Shown: positions 17,085-26,211, numbered from the stretch's first letter. The stretch is 64,000 nucleotides of DNA from JAGOEY01 sp017997515 (GCA_026314275.1 CP111109.1:1240001-1304000), one strand, 5' to 3'. Program-made: numbers and translations. The notes: generated by a model from the sequence alone, not told the origin.

Positions 17085-18071
17085 ATGACACAAGACCGAT
17101 CCACCCGCCGCAGCCTGCTGGCCACCAGCCTGTCCCTGGCTGCTACTGCGGCCCTGCCCCAATTTGCCCATGCCCAGGCCTACCCCAGCAAACCCATCAC
17201 TTTCGTCGTGCCGTTTGCCGCTGGCAGCGCCACCGACCAGCTCGCACGTGCGCTGGGCCAGTCGGTGGGTGACCAGTCCAAACAGCCGGTGATCGTGGAC
17301 AACAAAGGCGGCGCCAGCGGCATGATCGCCGCCGCGCAGGTGGCCAAGGCCGCACCGGACGGCTACACCGTACTCATCACCACCAACACCACCCATGCGG
17401 CCAACGAGCACCTGTACAAAAAGCTCAGCTACGACCCGGTGAAAGACTTCGCGCCCATCACCGGTCTGGGCAAAGGCGGCCAGGTACTGGTGGTGCGCAC
17501 CGACGCGCCGTACAAAAACGTGATGGACCTGGTGGCCGCCGCCAAGAAGACGCCGGGCAAACTCAGCTTTGGCAGCGGTAGCTCGTCCAGCCGCACGGCG
17601 GGCGAGATGTTCAAGCAGCTCAGCGGCACCGACATCCTGCACGTTCCCTACAAGAGCAACCCCAACGCCATCACCGACCTGCTGGGCGGCCAGATCGACT
17701 TCATGATCACCGACACCTCCACCGGCGTGCCCCAGGTGAAGGGCGGCAAACTCAAGGCGCTGGGGGTATCCACCACCGAACGCAACCCGCTGCTGCCCGA
17801 GGTGCCCACCATCGCCGAGGCAGGTGTGAAGGGCTACGACATGGGTTACTGGTTTGCCGCCTATGCCCCCGCAGGCACACCGCCCGCTGCGGTGGCCAAG
17901 CTGCGCGAACTGCTGGCCGCCGCCACGCAGAGCGCAGGGGCGAAGAATTTCTTCGACGGCAGCGGCTCCGTAGCGTGGACCACCAGCCCCGAGGCCCTGG
18001 CCAAATTCCAGGCCGATGAGACCGCCAAATGGGGCAAGGTGATCAAGGCGGCGGGGATCGAGCCGGAATAA
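17085..18071 (+). CDS. Bug-family (TctC-like) periplasmic solute-binding protein
   Basis: 328 aa with an N-terminal export signal (MTQDRSTRRSLLATSLSLAA ... AHAQ; an RR pair gives it a possible Tat character). The mature part begins AYPSKPITFVVPFAAGSATD, the standard Bug/TctC opening, with LGQSVGDQSKQPVIVDNKGGA and the GQIDFMITD block. Bug proteins bind carboxylates or related small molecules for tripartite tricarboxylate transport or signalling. No TctA/TctB membrane genes are adjacent, so this is an orphan receptor, probably for the compound processed by the two upstream proteins. Confidence 0.88.
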   Translation: MTQDRSTRRSLLATSLSLAATAALPQFAHAQAYPSKPITFVVPFAAGSATDQLARALGQSVGDQSKQPVIVDNKGGASGMIAAAQVAKAAPDGYTVLITTNTTHAANEHLYKKLSYDPVKDFAPITGLGKGGQVLVVRTDAPYKNVMDLVAAAKKTPGKLSFGSGSSSSRTAGEMFKQLSGTDILHVPYKSNPNAITDLLGGQIDFMITDTSTGVPQVKGGKLKALGVSTTERNPLLPEVPTIAEAGVKGYDMGYWFAAYAPAGTPPAAVAKLRELLAAATQSAGAKNFFDGSGSVAWTTSPEALAKFQADETAKWGKVIKAAGIEPE

Positions 18072-18093
18072 GCGGTAGCGCGGTTTTTATGCA

Positions 18094-18150
18094 TCAAATT
18101 GGCTGCTTGCGGAGGCTGCACCTCCGCAAGCAGCTATTTAATTTGTAGCA
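18094..18150. repeat. Family 1 palindrome with a near-perfect long stem, 3' of the Bug gene
   Basis: GCTGCTTGCGGAGG, loop CTGCA, CCTCCGCAAGCAGC: a 14-bp perfect stem flanked by ATCAAATT and TTTAATTTGTAGC. It has the GCTGCTTGCG left arm of family 1. It probably ends the upstream transcript, although a proper T-run is missing. Confidence 0.75.
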
Positions 18151-18221
18151 CACTATCTGCTGCGGCAAAAAAGACCATTCGGTAAAATCGGGGCCTGCTT
18201 GATCAACACGAGCCATTCCCC

Positions 18222-19886
18222 ATGCAACTGCGCCTGTCCGAACTCAAACTCCCCCTCGACCACCAACCCGAAGACCTGCCTTTTCTGGTGGCCCGCACGC
18301 TCGGCGTAGACCGCTCGGCCATCGCTGAAGTCGAGGTGTTCAAACGCAGCTTTGACGCACGCAAGGTTGACCTGCTCACGGTGTACATCGCCGACGTCAC
18401 GCTGGCAGACCCAGACCAGTCCGCTGAGCTGCTGGCGCGCCACGCCGACAACAGCCACATCCGCCCCAAGCCTGACATGGACTACCACCTGCCGGTGGTG
18501 GCCCCCACGCCGGTGCGCCCCATCGTGGTGGGCTTTGGCCCGTGCGGCATTTTTGCGGCGCTGCTGCTGGCGCAGATGGGGCTCAAACCCCTGGTGCTGG
18601 AGCGCGGCAAAACGGTGCGCGAACGCACCCGCGACACCTGGGGCCTGTGGCGCAAGAACACGCTGAACCCCGAGTCGAACGTGCAGTTTGGTGAAGGCGG
18701 CGCGGGCACGTTCAGCGACGGCAAGCTCTACAGCCAGATCAAGGACCCGCGCTTCCTGGGCCGCAAGGTGATGGAAGAGTTCGTCAAGGCAGGTGCACCG
18801 CCTGAAATTTTGTATGTGGCCCACCCGCACATCGGCACCTTCAAGCTGGTGAAGGTGGTGGAGAACATCCGCGCACAAATCGTGGCGCTGGGCGGCGAGA
18901 TCCGTTTTGAGCAAAAGGTGACGGACGTGCTGATCGAGGATGGTGCTTTGCGCGGCCTCACCGTGCTCGACCAGCGCAGCGGCCAGAGCCAGGACATCCG
19001 CGCCGACCATGTGGTGATGGCGCTGGGCCACAGCGCCCGCGACAGCTTCGAGATGCTGCACGCCCGCGGCGTGTACATCGAGGCCAAACCTTTCTCCATC
19101 GGCTTTCGTGTGGAGCACCCGCAGGGTGTGATCGACCGCGCCCGCTGGGGCAAACACGCGGGCCATCCGCTGCTGGGTGCGGCCGACTACAAACTGGTGC
19201 ACCACGCGAGCAACGGCAGGGCCGTCTACAGCTTTTGTATGTGCCCCGGTGGCACCGTGGTGGCTGCCACCAGCGAGCCGGGCCGCGTGGTGACCAACGG
19301 CATGAGCCAGTATTCGCGCAACGAACGCAACGCCAATGCCGGCATCGTGGTGGGCATCACGCCTGAAGACTTCCCCACCACCTACCAGCACCTTGGCCTG
19401 GGGAACGAAGCACAAGGCCAACCGCATGCGCTGGCCGGCATCGAGCTGCAGCGGCAGCTGGAATCACACGCCTTTGTGCTGGGCGGCAGCGACTACCGCG
19501 CGCCGGGGCAGCTGGTGGGCGACTTCGTGGCCGGACGGCCGTCCACTGAACTGGGCACGGTGAAACCTTCGTACAAACCGGGCGTCACGCTGGGCGACTT
19601 ACACGGTGCTTTGCCCGCGTTTGCGATCGAAGCCATGCGCGAAGCCTTCCCCGCCTTTGGCCGCAAGATCAAGGGCTTCGACATGCCCGACGCCATCCTG
19701 ACCGGTGTGGAAACCCGCACCTCGTCGCCCATCCGCATCGCGCGGGGTGAAGACCTGCAAAGTGTGAACGTGCGCGGCCTGTACCCGGCGGGTGAAGGTG
19801 CGAGCTACGCGGGCGGCATCCTCTCCGCCGGGGTGGACGGCATCAAGGTGGCCGAGGCCGTGGCGCGCAGCCTGGCGCAGGCATGA
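18222..19886 (+). CDS. FAD-dependent dehydrogenase family protein (COG2509-like)
   Basis: 554 aa. After an N-terminal ~90-residue domain comes a dinucleotide-binding motif, PIVVGFGPCGIFAALLLAQMG (residues ~104-122), then the family block NVQFGEGGAGTFSDGKLY and an ALGHSARDSF segment. The C-terminus has RTSSPIRIARGEDLQ and GLYPAGEGASYAGGI, again FAD-contacting. These features match the uncharacterised FAD-dependent dehydrogenases grouped with COG2509. No signal peptide. The next gene starts inside its stop codon (ATGA). Confidence 0.8.
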   Translation: MQLRLSELKLPLDHQPEDLPFLVARTLGVDRSAIAEVEVFKRSFDARKVDLLTVYIADVTLADPDQSAELLARHADNSHIRPKPDMDYHLPVVAPTPVRPIVVGFGPCGIFAALLLAQMGLKPLVLERGKTVRERTRDTWGLWRKNTLNPESNVQFGEGGAGTFSDGKLYSQIKDPRFLGRKVMEEFVKAGAPPEILYVAHPHIGTFKLVKVVENIRAQIVALGGEIRFEQKVTDVLIEDGALRGLTVLDQRSGQSQDIRADHVVMALGHSARDSFEMLHARGVYIEAKPFSIGFRVEHPQGVIDRARWGKHAGHPLLGAADYKLVHHASNGRAVYSFCMCPGGTVVAATSEPGRVVTNGMSQYSRNERNANAGIVVGITPEDFPTTYQHLGLGNEAQGQPHALAGIELQRQLESHAFVLGGSDYRAPGQLVGDFVAGRPSTELGTVKPSYKPGVTLGDLHGALPAFAIEAMREAFPAFGRKIKGFDMPDAILTGVETRTSSPIRIARGEDLQSVNVRGLYPAGEGASYAGGILSAGVDGIKVAEAVARSLAQA

Positions 19887-20431
19887 ACCAGAACACACAC
19901 CAGCCCACATCTGCACGATTCCCGCTCGGCCCATTCGCCCTGGCCGGTGCGGCCATGGCCATCGTGGTGCTGGCCTCCAACATCCTGGTGCAGTTCGCCA
20001 TCAACGACTGGCTGACCTGGGGTGCGTTCACCTACCCGGGGGCGTTTCTGGTGAGTGAGCTGGTCAACCGCCGCTTTGGTCCGCAGCTGGCGCGGCGTGT
20101 GGCCTGGGTGGGGTTTGCCGTGGCGGTGGCGGCCTCGCTGTGGCTCGCGCCGGTGCGGATTGCACTGGCCTCGGGTGCGGCATTTATGGCGTCGCAGCTG
20201 CTCGACATCCAGGTCTTTGACCGCCTGCGCCACGGCACCTGGTGGCGCGCACCGCTGGTGGCCACGGTGTTGGCAGCGCTACTCGACAGCCTGGTGTTCT
20301 GGAGCATCGGTTTTGCGGGCACCGGCGGGCCGTGGGTTACCTGGGCGCTGGGCGACCTGGCGGTGAAGCTGCTGGTGGGCGTGTGGCTGCTGCTGCCGTT
20401 CCGGCTGCTGATGGCGCGGCGAATGGGGTAA
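19883..20431 (+). CDS. VUT/YhhQ-family transporter (queuosine precursor type)
   Basis: 182 aa with five to six hydrophobic helices. The helix FAINDWLTWGAFTYPGAFLVSELVNRRFG carries the VUT-family signature (T-YP--FL-SEL-N--FG), and ALASGAAFMASQLLDIQVFDRLR matches the second conserved region. E. coli YhhQ imports preQ0/preQ1 for tRNA queuosine synthesis; the same role is the best guess here. Translationally coupled to the FAD protein by a 4-bp overlap, and followed by a strong bidirectional terminator. Confidence 0.85.
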   Translation: MNQNTHQPTSARFPLGPFALAGAAMAIVVLASNILVQFAINDWLTWGAFTYPGAFLVSELVNRRFGPQLARRVAWVGFAVAVAASLWLAPVRIALASGAAFMASQLLDIQVFDRLRHGTWWRAPLVATVLAALLDSLVFWSIGFAGTGGPWVTWALGDLAVKLLVGVWLLLPFRLLMARRMG

Positions 20432-20441
20432 ATGGGTAAAC

Positions 20442-20469
20442 AAAAAAACCACCTTGCGGTGGTTTTTTT
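20442..20469. terminator. Bidirectional rho-independent terminator
   Basis: AAACCACC-TTGC-GGTGGTTT stem-loop flanked by an A-run on the left and a T-run on the right, so it works in both directions. It separates the convergent yhhQ-like gene and htpX. Confidence 0.93.
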
Positions 20470-20490
20470 GTGGCCGGGTGGCTGGTTTGA

Positions 20491-21369
20491 TCAGGCCTTG
20501 TTCGCAGCCTGCAGCGCCGCAATCCGCTCTTCAATCGGCGGGTGGGTGGCAAACAGCTTGCCGATGCTGCCGGTGATGCCCATGGCTTCCACCGCCTTGG
20601 GCAACTCGCCTGCGGGCAGGCCGCCCAGGCGGGCCAGGGCGTTGATCATGGGTTGTTTGCGGCCCATGAGTTGTGCGGCACCGGCATCGGCGCGGAATTC
20701 GCGCTGGCGCGAGAACCAGGCCACGATCATGCCGGCCACAAAGCCGAGCAGGATGTCGAGCACGATGGTGGTGATGAAGTAACCGATGCCCGGGCCCGAG
20801 CGGCTCTCGTTGCCGCGGTTCAGGAAGCCGTCTACCGCGTAACCGATGACACGGCTCAGGAACACCACAAAGGTGTTCATCACACCCTGGATCAGCGTCA
20901 TGGTGACCATGTCGCCATTGGCCACGTGGGCGACTTCGTGGCCGATGACGGCCTCGACTTCTTCGCGCGTCATGCCTTCGAGCAGGCCGGTGGACACCGC
21001 TACCAGCGACGAGTTCTTGAACGCGCCGGTGGCAAACGCATTGGGTGCGCCTTCAAAAATGCCAACTTCGGGCATGCCGATCTTGGCCTCGGTGGCAAAC
21101 TTGCGCACGGTGTCGACGATCCAGGCTTCGTCAGGCGACTGGGGGTCGTTGATGATGCGCACACCGGCACTGCGCTTGGCCATGGGTTTGCTGATCAGCA
21201 GCGAGATGATGGCGCCGCCAAAACCGATGACCAACGCGAACCCGAGCAGGTTGCCCAGGTGCAGCCCGTTGGGGGTTAGGAAGCGGTTGACGCCCAGCAG
21301 GCTGGCGACGATGCCCAACAAGGCCACAACGGCGACGTTGGTCAACAAAAATAAAGCGATACGTTTCAT
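20491..21369 (-). CDS. htpX: Membrane zinc protease HtpX
   Basis: Inner-membrane metalloprotease for misfolded membrane proteins. The start MKRIALFLLTNVAVVALLGI has a GGAGA site upstream and gives 292 aa, the normal length. Two N-terminal membrane helices (residues ~4-27 and ~38-60) precede the zinc motif HEVAH at 144-148; two more helices follow, with the third zinc ligand in the FRADAGAA block. FEGAPNAFATG is also conserved. No linked regulator is present; family members are commonly induced by heat or envelope stress. Confidence 0.95.
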   Translation of the reverse strand: MKRIALFLLTNVAVVALLGIVASLLGVNRFLTPNGLHLGNLLGFALVIGFGGAIISLLISKPMAKRSAGVRIINDPQSPDEAWIVDTVRKFATEAKIGMPEVGIFEGAPNAFATGAFKNSSLVAVSTGLLEGMTREEVEAVIGHEVAHVANGDMVTMTLIQGVMNTFVVFLSRVIGYAVDGFLNRGNESRSGPGIGYFITTIVLDILLGFVAGMIVAWFSRQREFRADAGAAQLMGRKQPMINALARLGGLPAGELPKAVEAMGITGSIGKLFATHPPIEERIAALQAANKA

Positions 21370-21468
21370 GCGTTCTCCGTGGGGTGAAAATTCGCCCGTG
21401 CGCGAAAGATGGGGTTGCAGCACTGCAATTCAAGCTGCGGGCAGCAAAACCGGCATGTTGTGATCTTT

Positions 21469-22200
21469 TTATGCGGTTCTGCGGGGCCGAAATACCGAGG
21501 GGTCATCATAAAAGGAAAAGTCTGTATTCGGTGCCCACCAGCCGGGCACACCAAGCACGGGCATGGGAATAAACGGCTTGGCCGCCAGCCGGTTGGCGCA
21601 CAGGTCAGCGGCGATGGTGGCGTCCACATTAACTACTGAATTGATAGCTACCTGCGCACGGTAGATGTGCGCTACAACCGGTTTTCGTGCATAAACCAGC
21701 TTCTCCAGCAGGGCGTGGCCGAACAACACCAGTTGGGCGTCCGCCCAGAGCGGGCGCAGTTCGACAAACAGCCGCCACCAGTCCCGCGCCTCCAACGCGT
21801 CCCACAGCGGCGGCGGGGCGACCAGAAACGCGGCGTTTTCGTCGAACACCGTGAGTGCGTCCCGCAGCGGCCCGCGCACCGGTTGGATGCCTTGCGCGGC
21901 AATGGCAGCGGCCTGCAGCTGGTTGAGGCGGGTTTTGGTCTGCGGAAAATGCAGCCACGCCAGGCCGTTGAAAAAGTCGTGCAGGTTGTCGCGGGTGGGC
22001 ACGGTGCCGGTCTGGTGGATATGGCGCTCGTAAGGTTCGCCGGGAGGCAGGTCGCTCTGCGGTACAAAACGCACGGGGCAGCCCTGTACATTTAAAGCAT
22101 CAACCAAACCCATGTTGACGTACCGCCGGGCTATACACTGCCCCGTCTCTCGCCACGGCGTCATCCATGGCTGCGCCCAATTGATGGCTGGCAGCCCCAC
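21469..22200 (-). CDS. DUF3025 domain protein
   Basis: 243 aa, starting at GTG two bases after the stop of the NYN gene, so translation is probably coupled (an inner ATG at 22164 is less likely because INWAQPWMTPWRETG belongs to the family's conserved N-terminus). The middle has DNLHDFFNGLAWLHFPQTKTRLNQLQA, the strongest DUF3025 signature. The C-terminus ends FYDDPSVFRPRR. Function unknown. Residues around AHIYRAQVAINSVVN are encoded by a family 1 repeat lying in frame within a variable part of the protein. Confidence 0.85.
   Translation of the reverse strand: MGLPAINWAQPWMTPWRETGQCIARRYVNMGLVDALNVQGCPVRFVPQSDLPPGEPYERHIHQTGTVPTRDNLHDFFNGLAWLHFPQTKTRLNQLQAAAIAAQGIQPVRGPLRDALTVFDENAAFLVAPPPLWDALEARDWWRLFVELRPLWADAQLVLFGHALLEKLVYARKPVVAHIYRAQVAINSVVNVDATIAADLCANRLAAKPFIPMPVLGVPGWWAPNTDFSFYDDPSVFRPRRTA
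21636..21690. repeat. Family 1 palindromic repeat inside the DUF3025 gene, in frame
   Basis: Plus-strand ACTGAATTGATAGCTACCTG, then GCGCACGGTAGATGTGCGC (an inverted pair) and ACAACCGGTTTTCG. The TTGATAGCTAC arm is a clear family 1 match. The gene frame stays open across it. Confidence 0.65.
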
Positions 22201-22202
22201 AC

Positions 22203-22985
22203 TTATCCGGCGCGAGAGGCCTTGGCCGTGCGCTTGTCTCGCACAGTGACTTGGGATGTACCTTCATGCGCCATATCGAACAACTGCGTGGCGACCAGAA
22301 GTTTTGTCAAGGTGGCATAGCCATAATTACGTGGATCGAAAGAGGCTTGGTTGCCAATTTGCTGACCAACAGAGCCCACTCGCGCCCACCCGCTCTCATC
22401 GGCAGAAGCCTGTACCGCATTGCGCAGCAGGGCAACCAATCGGGTGTCCTGCTTCAATTGGGCAGTCGGCACCCGCAGTGGAGCCGCAGGAACTTGGTCC
22501 TCCACCGCATCGGACAACTCCGCAGTACTGGGAGCCAGTAGCTTGTCCAAGTACAGAAACCGTGAACAGGCATTGACGAAAGGTTCTGGCGTCTTTTGGG
22601 CACCAAAACCATACACGGCTGCGCCTTTCGCACGCAAGTGCATAACGAGCGGCGTAAAGTCAGCATCAGACGACACGATGCCAAAAGCATCGGGATGGTC
22701 GGTATATAGCAGTTCTAAGGCATCAATCACCATGGCCATATCGCTAGCATTCTTGCCCTTGGAATAGTCAAACTGCTGCATGGGTCTGATCGCATGTTCA
22801 TGCAGCTTTTCCTCCCACCCCTTCAGTTCACTTTTCTTCCAATTTCCATAGGCGCGGCGCACATTGGTGACGCCATAGGTGGACAACTCTGTAAGGATGA
22901 CATCAATCTTGGTCGCGGGAGAATTGTCAGCATCAATGAGAAGGGCTATATGCGCTTCGGTGCGCTTTGTATCGCGCTGGCTCAT
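22203..22985 (-). CDS. NYN-domain (LabA-like PIN-fold) protein with C-terminal OST-HTH/LOTUS-like domain
   Basis: 260 aa from MSQRDTKR, whose ATG overlaps the pyrC stop (ATGA). Residues ~10-150 form a NYN domain: IALLIDADN supplies the first acidic site, DMAMVIDALELLYT the second and IVSSDADFTPLV the third, the layout of putative metal-dependent RNases. The C-terminal ~80 residues (LVALLRNAVQASADESGWARVGSVGQQI ... DPRNYGYATLTKLL) match the OST-HTH/LOTUS RNA-binding fold. It likely cleaves or binds RNA; the target is unknown. Codons look like those of its neighbours. Confidence 0.88.
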   Translation of the reverse strand: MSQRDTKRTEAHIALLIDADNSPATKIDVILTELSTYGVTNVRRAYGNWKKSELKGWEEKLHEHAIRPMQQFDYSKGKNASDMAMVIDALELLYTDHPDAFGIVSSDADFTPLVMHLRAKGAAVYGFGAQKTPEPFVNACSRFLYLDKLLAPSTAELSDAVEDQVPAAPLRVPTAQLKQDTRLVALLRNAVQASADESGWARVGSVGQQIGNQASFDPRNYGYATLTKLLVATQLFDMAHEGTSQVTVRDKRTAKASRAG

Positions 22986-24025
22986 ACCAGCTTCCACGGC
23001 AGCGCTTCGCCCGAGCGCAGGGGTTTGAGTTCGGCTTCGCCAAACGCAAAACTGGCGGGGGGTGTCCAGCTTTCACGCTTCAGGGTGATGGTGCCGGTGT
23101 TGCGCGGAAGGCTGTAGAAGTCGGGGCCGTTGAAGCTGGCAAAGGCTTCGAGTTTGTCGAGTGCACCTGCGTTGTCGAAGGCTTCGGCGTACATCTCGAT
23201 GGCGGCGTGTGCCGTGTAGCAACCCGCGCAGCCGGTGGCATGTTCCTTCAGGTGGGCGGCGTGGGGTGCGCTGTCGGTGCCCAGGAAGAACTTGGTGCTG
23301 CCGCTGGTGGCTGCGTCAACCAGCGCCAGGCGGTGGGTTTCACGCTTGAGCACGGGCAGGCAGTAGTAGTGCGGGCGAATGCCGCCGGTGAAGATGGCGT
23401 TGCGGTTGTACAGCAAGTGGTGGGCCGTGATCGTGGCGGCGGTGAAGGCATCGCTGGCCTGCACATACTGCGCGGCCTCGCGGGTGGTGATGTGTTCCAT
23501 CACGATCTTCAGTTCGGGAAAGTCGCGGCGCAGGGGGATCAGCTGCTGGTCGATGAACACGGCTTCGCGGTCAAACAGGTCGATCTCGGGCGAGGTGACT
23601 TCGCCATGCACCAGCAGCAGCATGCCCGTGCGCTGCATGGCTTCAAGTGTGGGGTAAATCTTTTGCAGGCTGGTGACACCCGCGTCGCTGTTGGTCGTGG
23701 CCCCGGCGGGGTACAGCTTGGCGGCCACCACCCCGGCCGCGCGGGCGCGCACGATTTCTTCGGGCGGCAGGCGGTCGGTGAGGTACAGCGTCATCAGGGG
23801 CTCGAACGCAGCCCCCGCAGGCACCGCAGCGGCGATGCGGCGCTGGTAGTCCAGCGCCTGTTCGGCGGTGGTCACCGGCGGGCGCAGGTTGGGCATGATG
23901 ATGGCGCGGCCAAACTGGGCAGCGGCATGGGGCACGGTGGTCAACAGCGCTTCGCCATCGCGCACGTGCAGATGCCAGTCGTCAGGGCGGGTGATCGTGA
24001 GGGTTTGCGTGCAGGTGTCGGTCAT
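22982..24025 (-). CDS. pyrC: Dihydroorotase
   Basis: Zinc enzyme of pyrimidine synthesis that cyclises carbamoyl-aspartate. MTDTCTQTLTITRPDDWHLHVRDG gives the metal pair HLH at residues 18-20; the carbamylated lysine is in AAKLYPAG; further ligands are in LVHGEVT and VMEHIT; the catalytic Asp is in FLGTDSAPH. 347 aa, the usual length of the single-domain PyrC class. The upstream in-frame extension is repeat sequence and is excluded. Translationally coupled to the NYN protein. Confidence 0.96.
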   Translation of the reverse strand: MTDTCTQTLTITRPDDWHLHVRDGEALLTTVPHAAAQFGRAIIMPNLRPPVTTAEQALDYQRRIAAAVPAGAAFEPLMTLYLTDRLPPEEIVRARAAGVVAAKLYPAGATTNSDAGVTSLQKIYPTLEAMQRTGMLLLVHGEVTSPEIDLFDREAVFIDQQLIPLRRDFPELKIVMEHITTREAAQYVQASDAFTAATITAHHLLYNRNAIFTGGIRPHYYCLPVLKRETHRLALVDAATSGSTKFFLGTDSAPHAAHLKEHATGCAGCYTAHAAIEMYAEAFDNAGALDKLEAFASFNGPDFYSLPRNTGTITLKRESWTPPASFAFGEAELKPLRSGEALPWKLV

Positions 24026-24071
24026 GTCTGGAATTGTCGCATCCCATGGCCAACCTCCAAGCTTGGCGCAC

Positions 24072-24186
24072 TGGGCTGCCCCCTTCCAGCAGACGCCGTG
24101 GAACCGGCTTTGCCGGGCCACTGGCGTTGCCCCCTGCAAGGGGGTTGGCGGGAGCGGAGCGTTGTCCTGGGGGTGTTCCACATCAA
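24072..24186. repeat. Family 2 palindromic repeat between pyrC and the TRAP operon
   Basis: Pieces CCCCTTCCAGCAGACGCC, GGAACCGGCTTTGCCGGGCC, TTGCCCCCTGCAAGGGGG and CTGGGGGTGTTCCACATC follow the family 2 order. It lies in the divergent promoter region. Confidence 0.8.
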
Positions 24187-24317
24187 GGAAAGTCCTGATG
24201 CACTGCAGCATGCATCAAAGGTAGGATGAAAGTTCTCGACTCTCTGTGCACCAGTGACTTACCAAGTTTCTGCCTGTTCCACAGGGCCTGGTGACACACA
24301 AGATCCATAACACATCC

Positions 24318-24878
24318 ATGTCCGTTCCTCCCGAATCCGGTGCCTTGCTTGACGCAGGCAGCCCCGCCGACACCATTACCCCCCCGCCCGACGAAAAAAC
24401 CCTGGTGCCCCTCAAGGTGGAGGACTGGCTCACCGTCATCATCATGGGAATGCTTGCGTGTATCACCTTCGCCAACGTGCTGGTGCGCTACTTCACCGAC
24501 TCGTCCTTCGCCTGGACCGAAGAGTTCTCGGTGTTCCTCATGATTTTGCTGGCGATGGTGGCAGGCTCTGCCGCTGTTGCGCGCGACCGGCACATCCGCA
24601 TTGAGTATTTTTCGGAGAGCGGCTCGATGGCCCGGCGCAAGCGTCTGTCGCAGTTTGGTGCGGTGCTGGTGGCAGCCTTGTTTTTCCTGATCGCGGGCCT
24701 GAGCGTACGTATGGTGTGGGACGACTTCCGGTTTGAAGAAACCTCACCGGGTATCGGTGTGCCGCAGTGGTGGTATTCGATCTGGTTGCCCATCGTGTCC
24801 ACCGCCATCGCGCTGCGTGCATGTGGCCTGTTTGTGCGGCGCGGAAAACAAGACGACAACGAGGGTGCATCGGCATGA
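24318..24878 (+). CDS. TRAP transporter small permease (DctQ type)
   Basis: 186 aa from the ATG at 24318; a GTG at 24291 would add nine residues. After a soluble N-terminus come four hydrophobic helices: VIIMGMLACITFANVLVRYF, the helix after WTEEFSVFLMILLAMVAGSA, AVLVAALFFLIAGLSVRMVW and WYSIWLPIVSTAIALRACGL. The FTDSSFAWTEEFSVF and HIRIEYF elements are typical for DctQ. It anchors the tripartite ATP-independent periplasmic transporter together with the overlapping DctM gene (ATGA). The substrate is an organic acid of unknown identity. Confidence 0.9.
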   Translation: MSVPPESGALLDAGSPADTITPPPDEKTLVPLKVEDWLTVIIMGMLACITFANVLVRYFTDSSFAWTEEFSVFLMILLAMVAGSAAVARDRHIRIEYFSESGSMARRKRLSQFGAVLVAALFFLIAGLSVRMVWDDFRFEETSPGIGVPQWWYSIWLPIVSTAIALRACGLFVRRGKQDDNEGASA

Positions 24879-26173
24879 TCGCAACCCTGCTTTTTGTCGC
24901 CTTTGTGGTGCTGATGATGGTGGGCGTGCCCATCGGCGCGGCGCTGGGTCTGGCCGGTGCGGCCTGTATCGCGCTGGCCAATGCCGACGCACAATGGTTC
25001 GGTTTGCTGGCGGTGCCGCAAAACTTCTACGCGGGCCTGGGCAAATACCCGCTGCTGGCGATCCCGATGTTTGTGCTGGTGGGCTCGATCTTCGACCGCT
25101 CGGGTGTGGCGCTGCGGCTGGTGAACTTTGCGGTGGCCATCGTGGGCCGTGGGCCCGGCATGTTGCCGATGGTGGCGATTCTGGTGGCGATGTTCCTGGG
25201 TGGTATCTCGGGCTCCGGCCCGGCCAACGCTGCGGCGGTGGGTGCGGTGATGATTGCCGCCATGTCACGCGCAGGTTACCCACCGGCCTTCTCGGCCAGT
25301 GTGGTGGGGGCCGCGGCGGCCACCGACATCCTGATTCCGCCGTCGGTGGCCTTCATCGTGTACTCGGTGCTGGTGCCGGGCGCTTCGGTGCCCGCGCTGT
25401 TTGCGGCGGGCATGATCCCCGGCATTCTGGCGGGCCTGGCGCTGATCATTCCGGCGGTGTGGATGGCACGCAGCCACAAGATGGGCGCACTGGAAGCCAG
25501 CATGCCACGCCCCGCTTTCTGGAAGAGCCTGCGCGAAGCCACCTGGGGGCTGGCAGCGCCGGTGCTGATCCTGGGTGGCATGCGGGCGGGCTGGTTCACC
25601 CCGACCGAAGCGGCGGTGGTGGCGGTGTTTTACGGCCTGTTTGTCGGCATGGTGATCTACCGCACGATCAAGGTGCGCGACCTGTTCGTGATCCTGCGCG
25701 AAGCGGGCGAACTCTCGGCCGTCATCTTGCTGGTGGTGTCACTCGCAGGCATCTTTGCCTACTCCCTCTCGACACTGGGGGTGATTGACCCCGTGGCGAA
25801 TGCCATCGTGAACTCGGGCCTGGGTGAATACGGCGTTTTGGCGCTGCTGATTGTGTTGCTGATCACCGTGGGCATGTTCCTCGACGGTGTGTCCATCTTC
25901 CTGATCTTCGTGCCGCTGCTCTGGCCCATCGTGCAGTTCTACAAATGGGACCCGGTCTGGTTCGGTGTGATCCTCACGCTCAAGGTGGCGCTGGGCCAGT
26001 TCACACCGCCGCTGGCCGTGAACCTGATGGTGTCCTGCCGTATCGCCAACGTACGTATGGAAGAAACCGTGCGCTGGGTCGGCTGGATGCTGTTTGCCAT
26101 GTTCCTCGTGATGGTGGCCGTGATTGCCTGGCCACCGCTGGCCCTGTGGTTGCCGAACAAACTCGGCTATTGA
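24875..26173 (+). CDS. TRAP transporter large permease (DctM type)
   Basis: 432 aa, about twelve membrane helices, the ion-coupled transport subunit. MIATLLFVAFVVLMMVGVPIG starts at an ATG overlapping the dctQ stop. Family features: AIPMFVLVGSIFDRSG, GGISGSGPANAAAVGAVMI, DILIPPSVAFIVYSVL and FTPPLAVNLMVSCRI. Works with the DctQ-type protein and the binding protein that follows after 38 bp. Confidence 0.94.
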   Translation: MIATLLFVAFVVLMMVGVPIGAALGLAGAACIALANADAQWFGLLAVPQNFYAGLGKYPLLAIPMFVLVGSIFDRSGVALRLVNFAVAIVGRGPGMLPMVAILVAMFLGGISGSGPANAAAVGAVMIAAMSRAGYPPAFSASVVGAAAATDILIPPSVAFIVYSVLVPGASVPALFAAGMIPGILAGLALIIPAVWMARSHKMGALEASMPRPAFWKSLREATWGLAAPVLILGGMRAGWFTPTEAAVVAVFYGLFVGMVIYRTIKVRDLFVILREAGELSAVILLVVSLAGIFAYSLSTLGVIDPVANAIVNSGLGEYGVLALLIVLLITVGMFLDGVSIFLIFVPLLWPIVQFYKWDPVWFGVILTLKVALGQFTPPLAVNLMVSCRIANVRMEETVRWVGWMLFAMFLVMVAVIAWPPLALWLPNKLGY

Positions 26174-26211
26174 TTGCTTCGATTGACTCATTTTTCCAGG
26201 AGACACAACCC

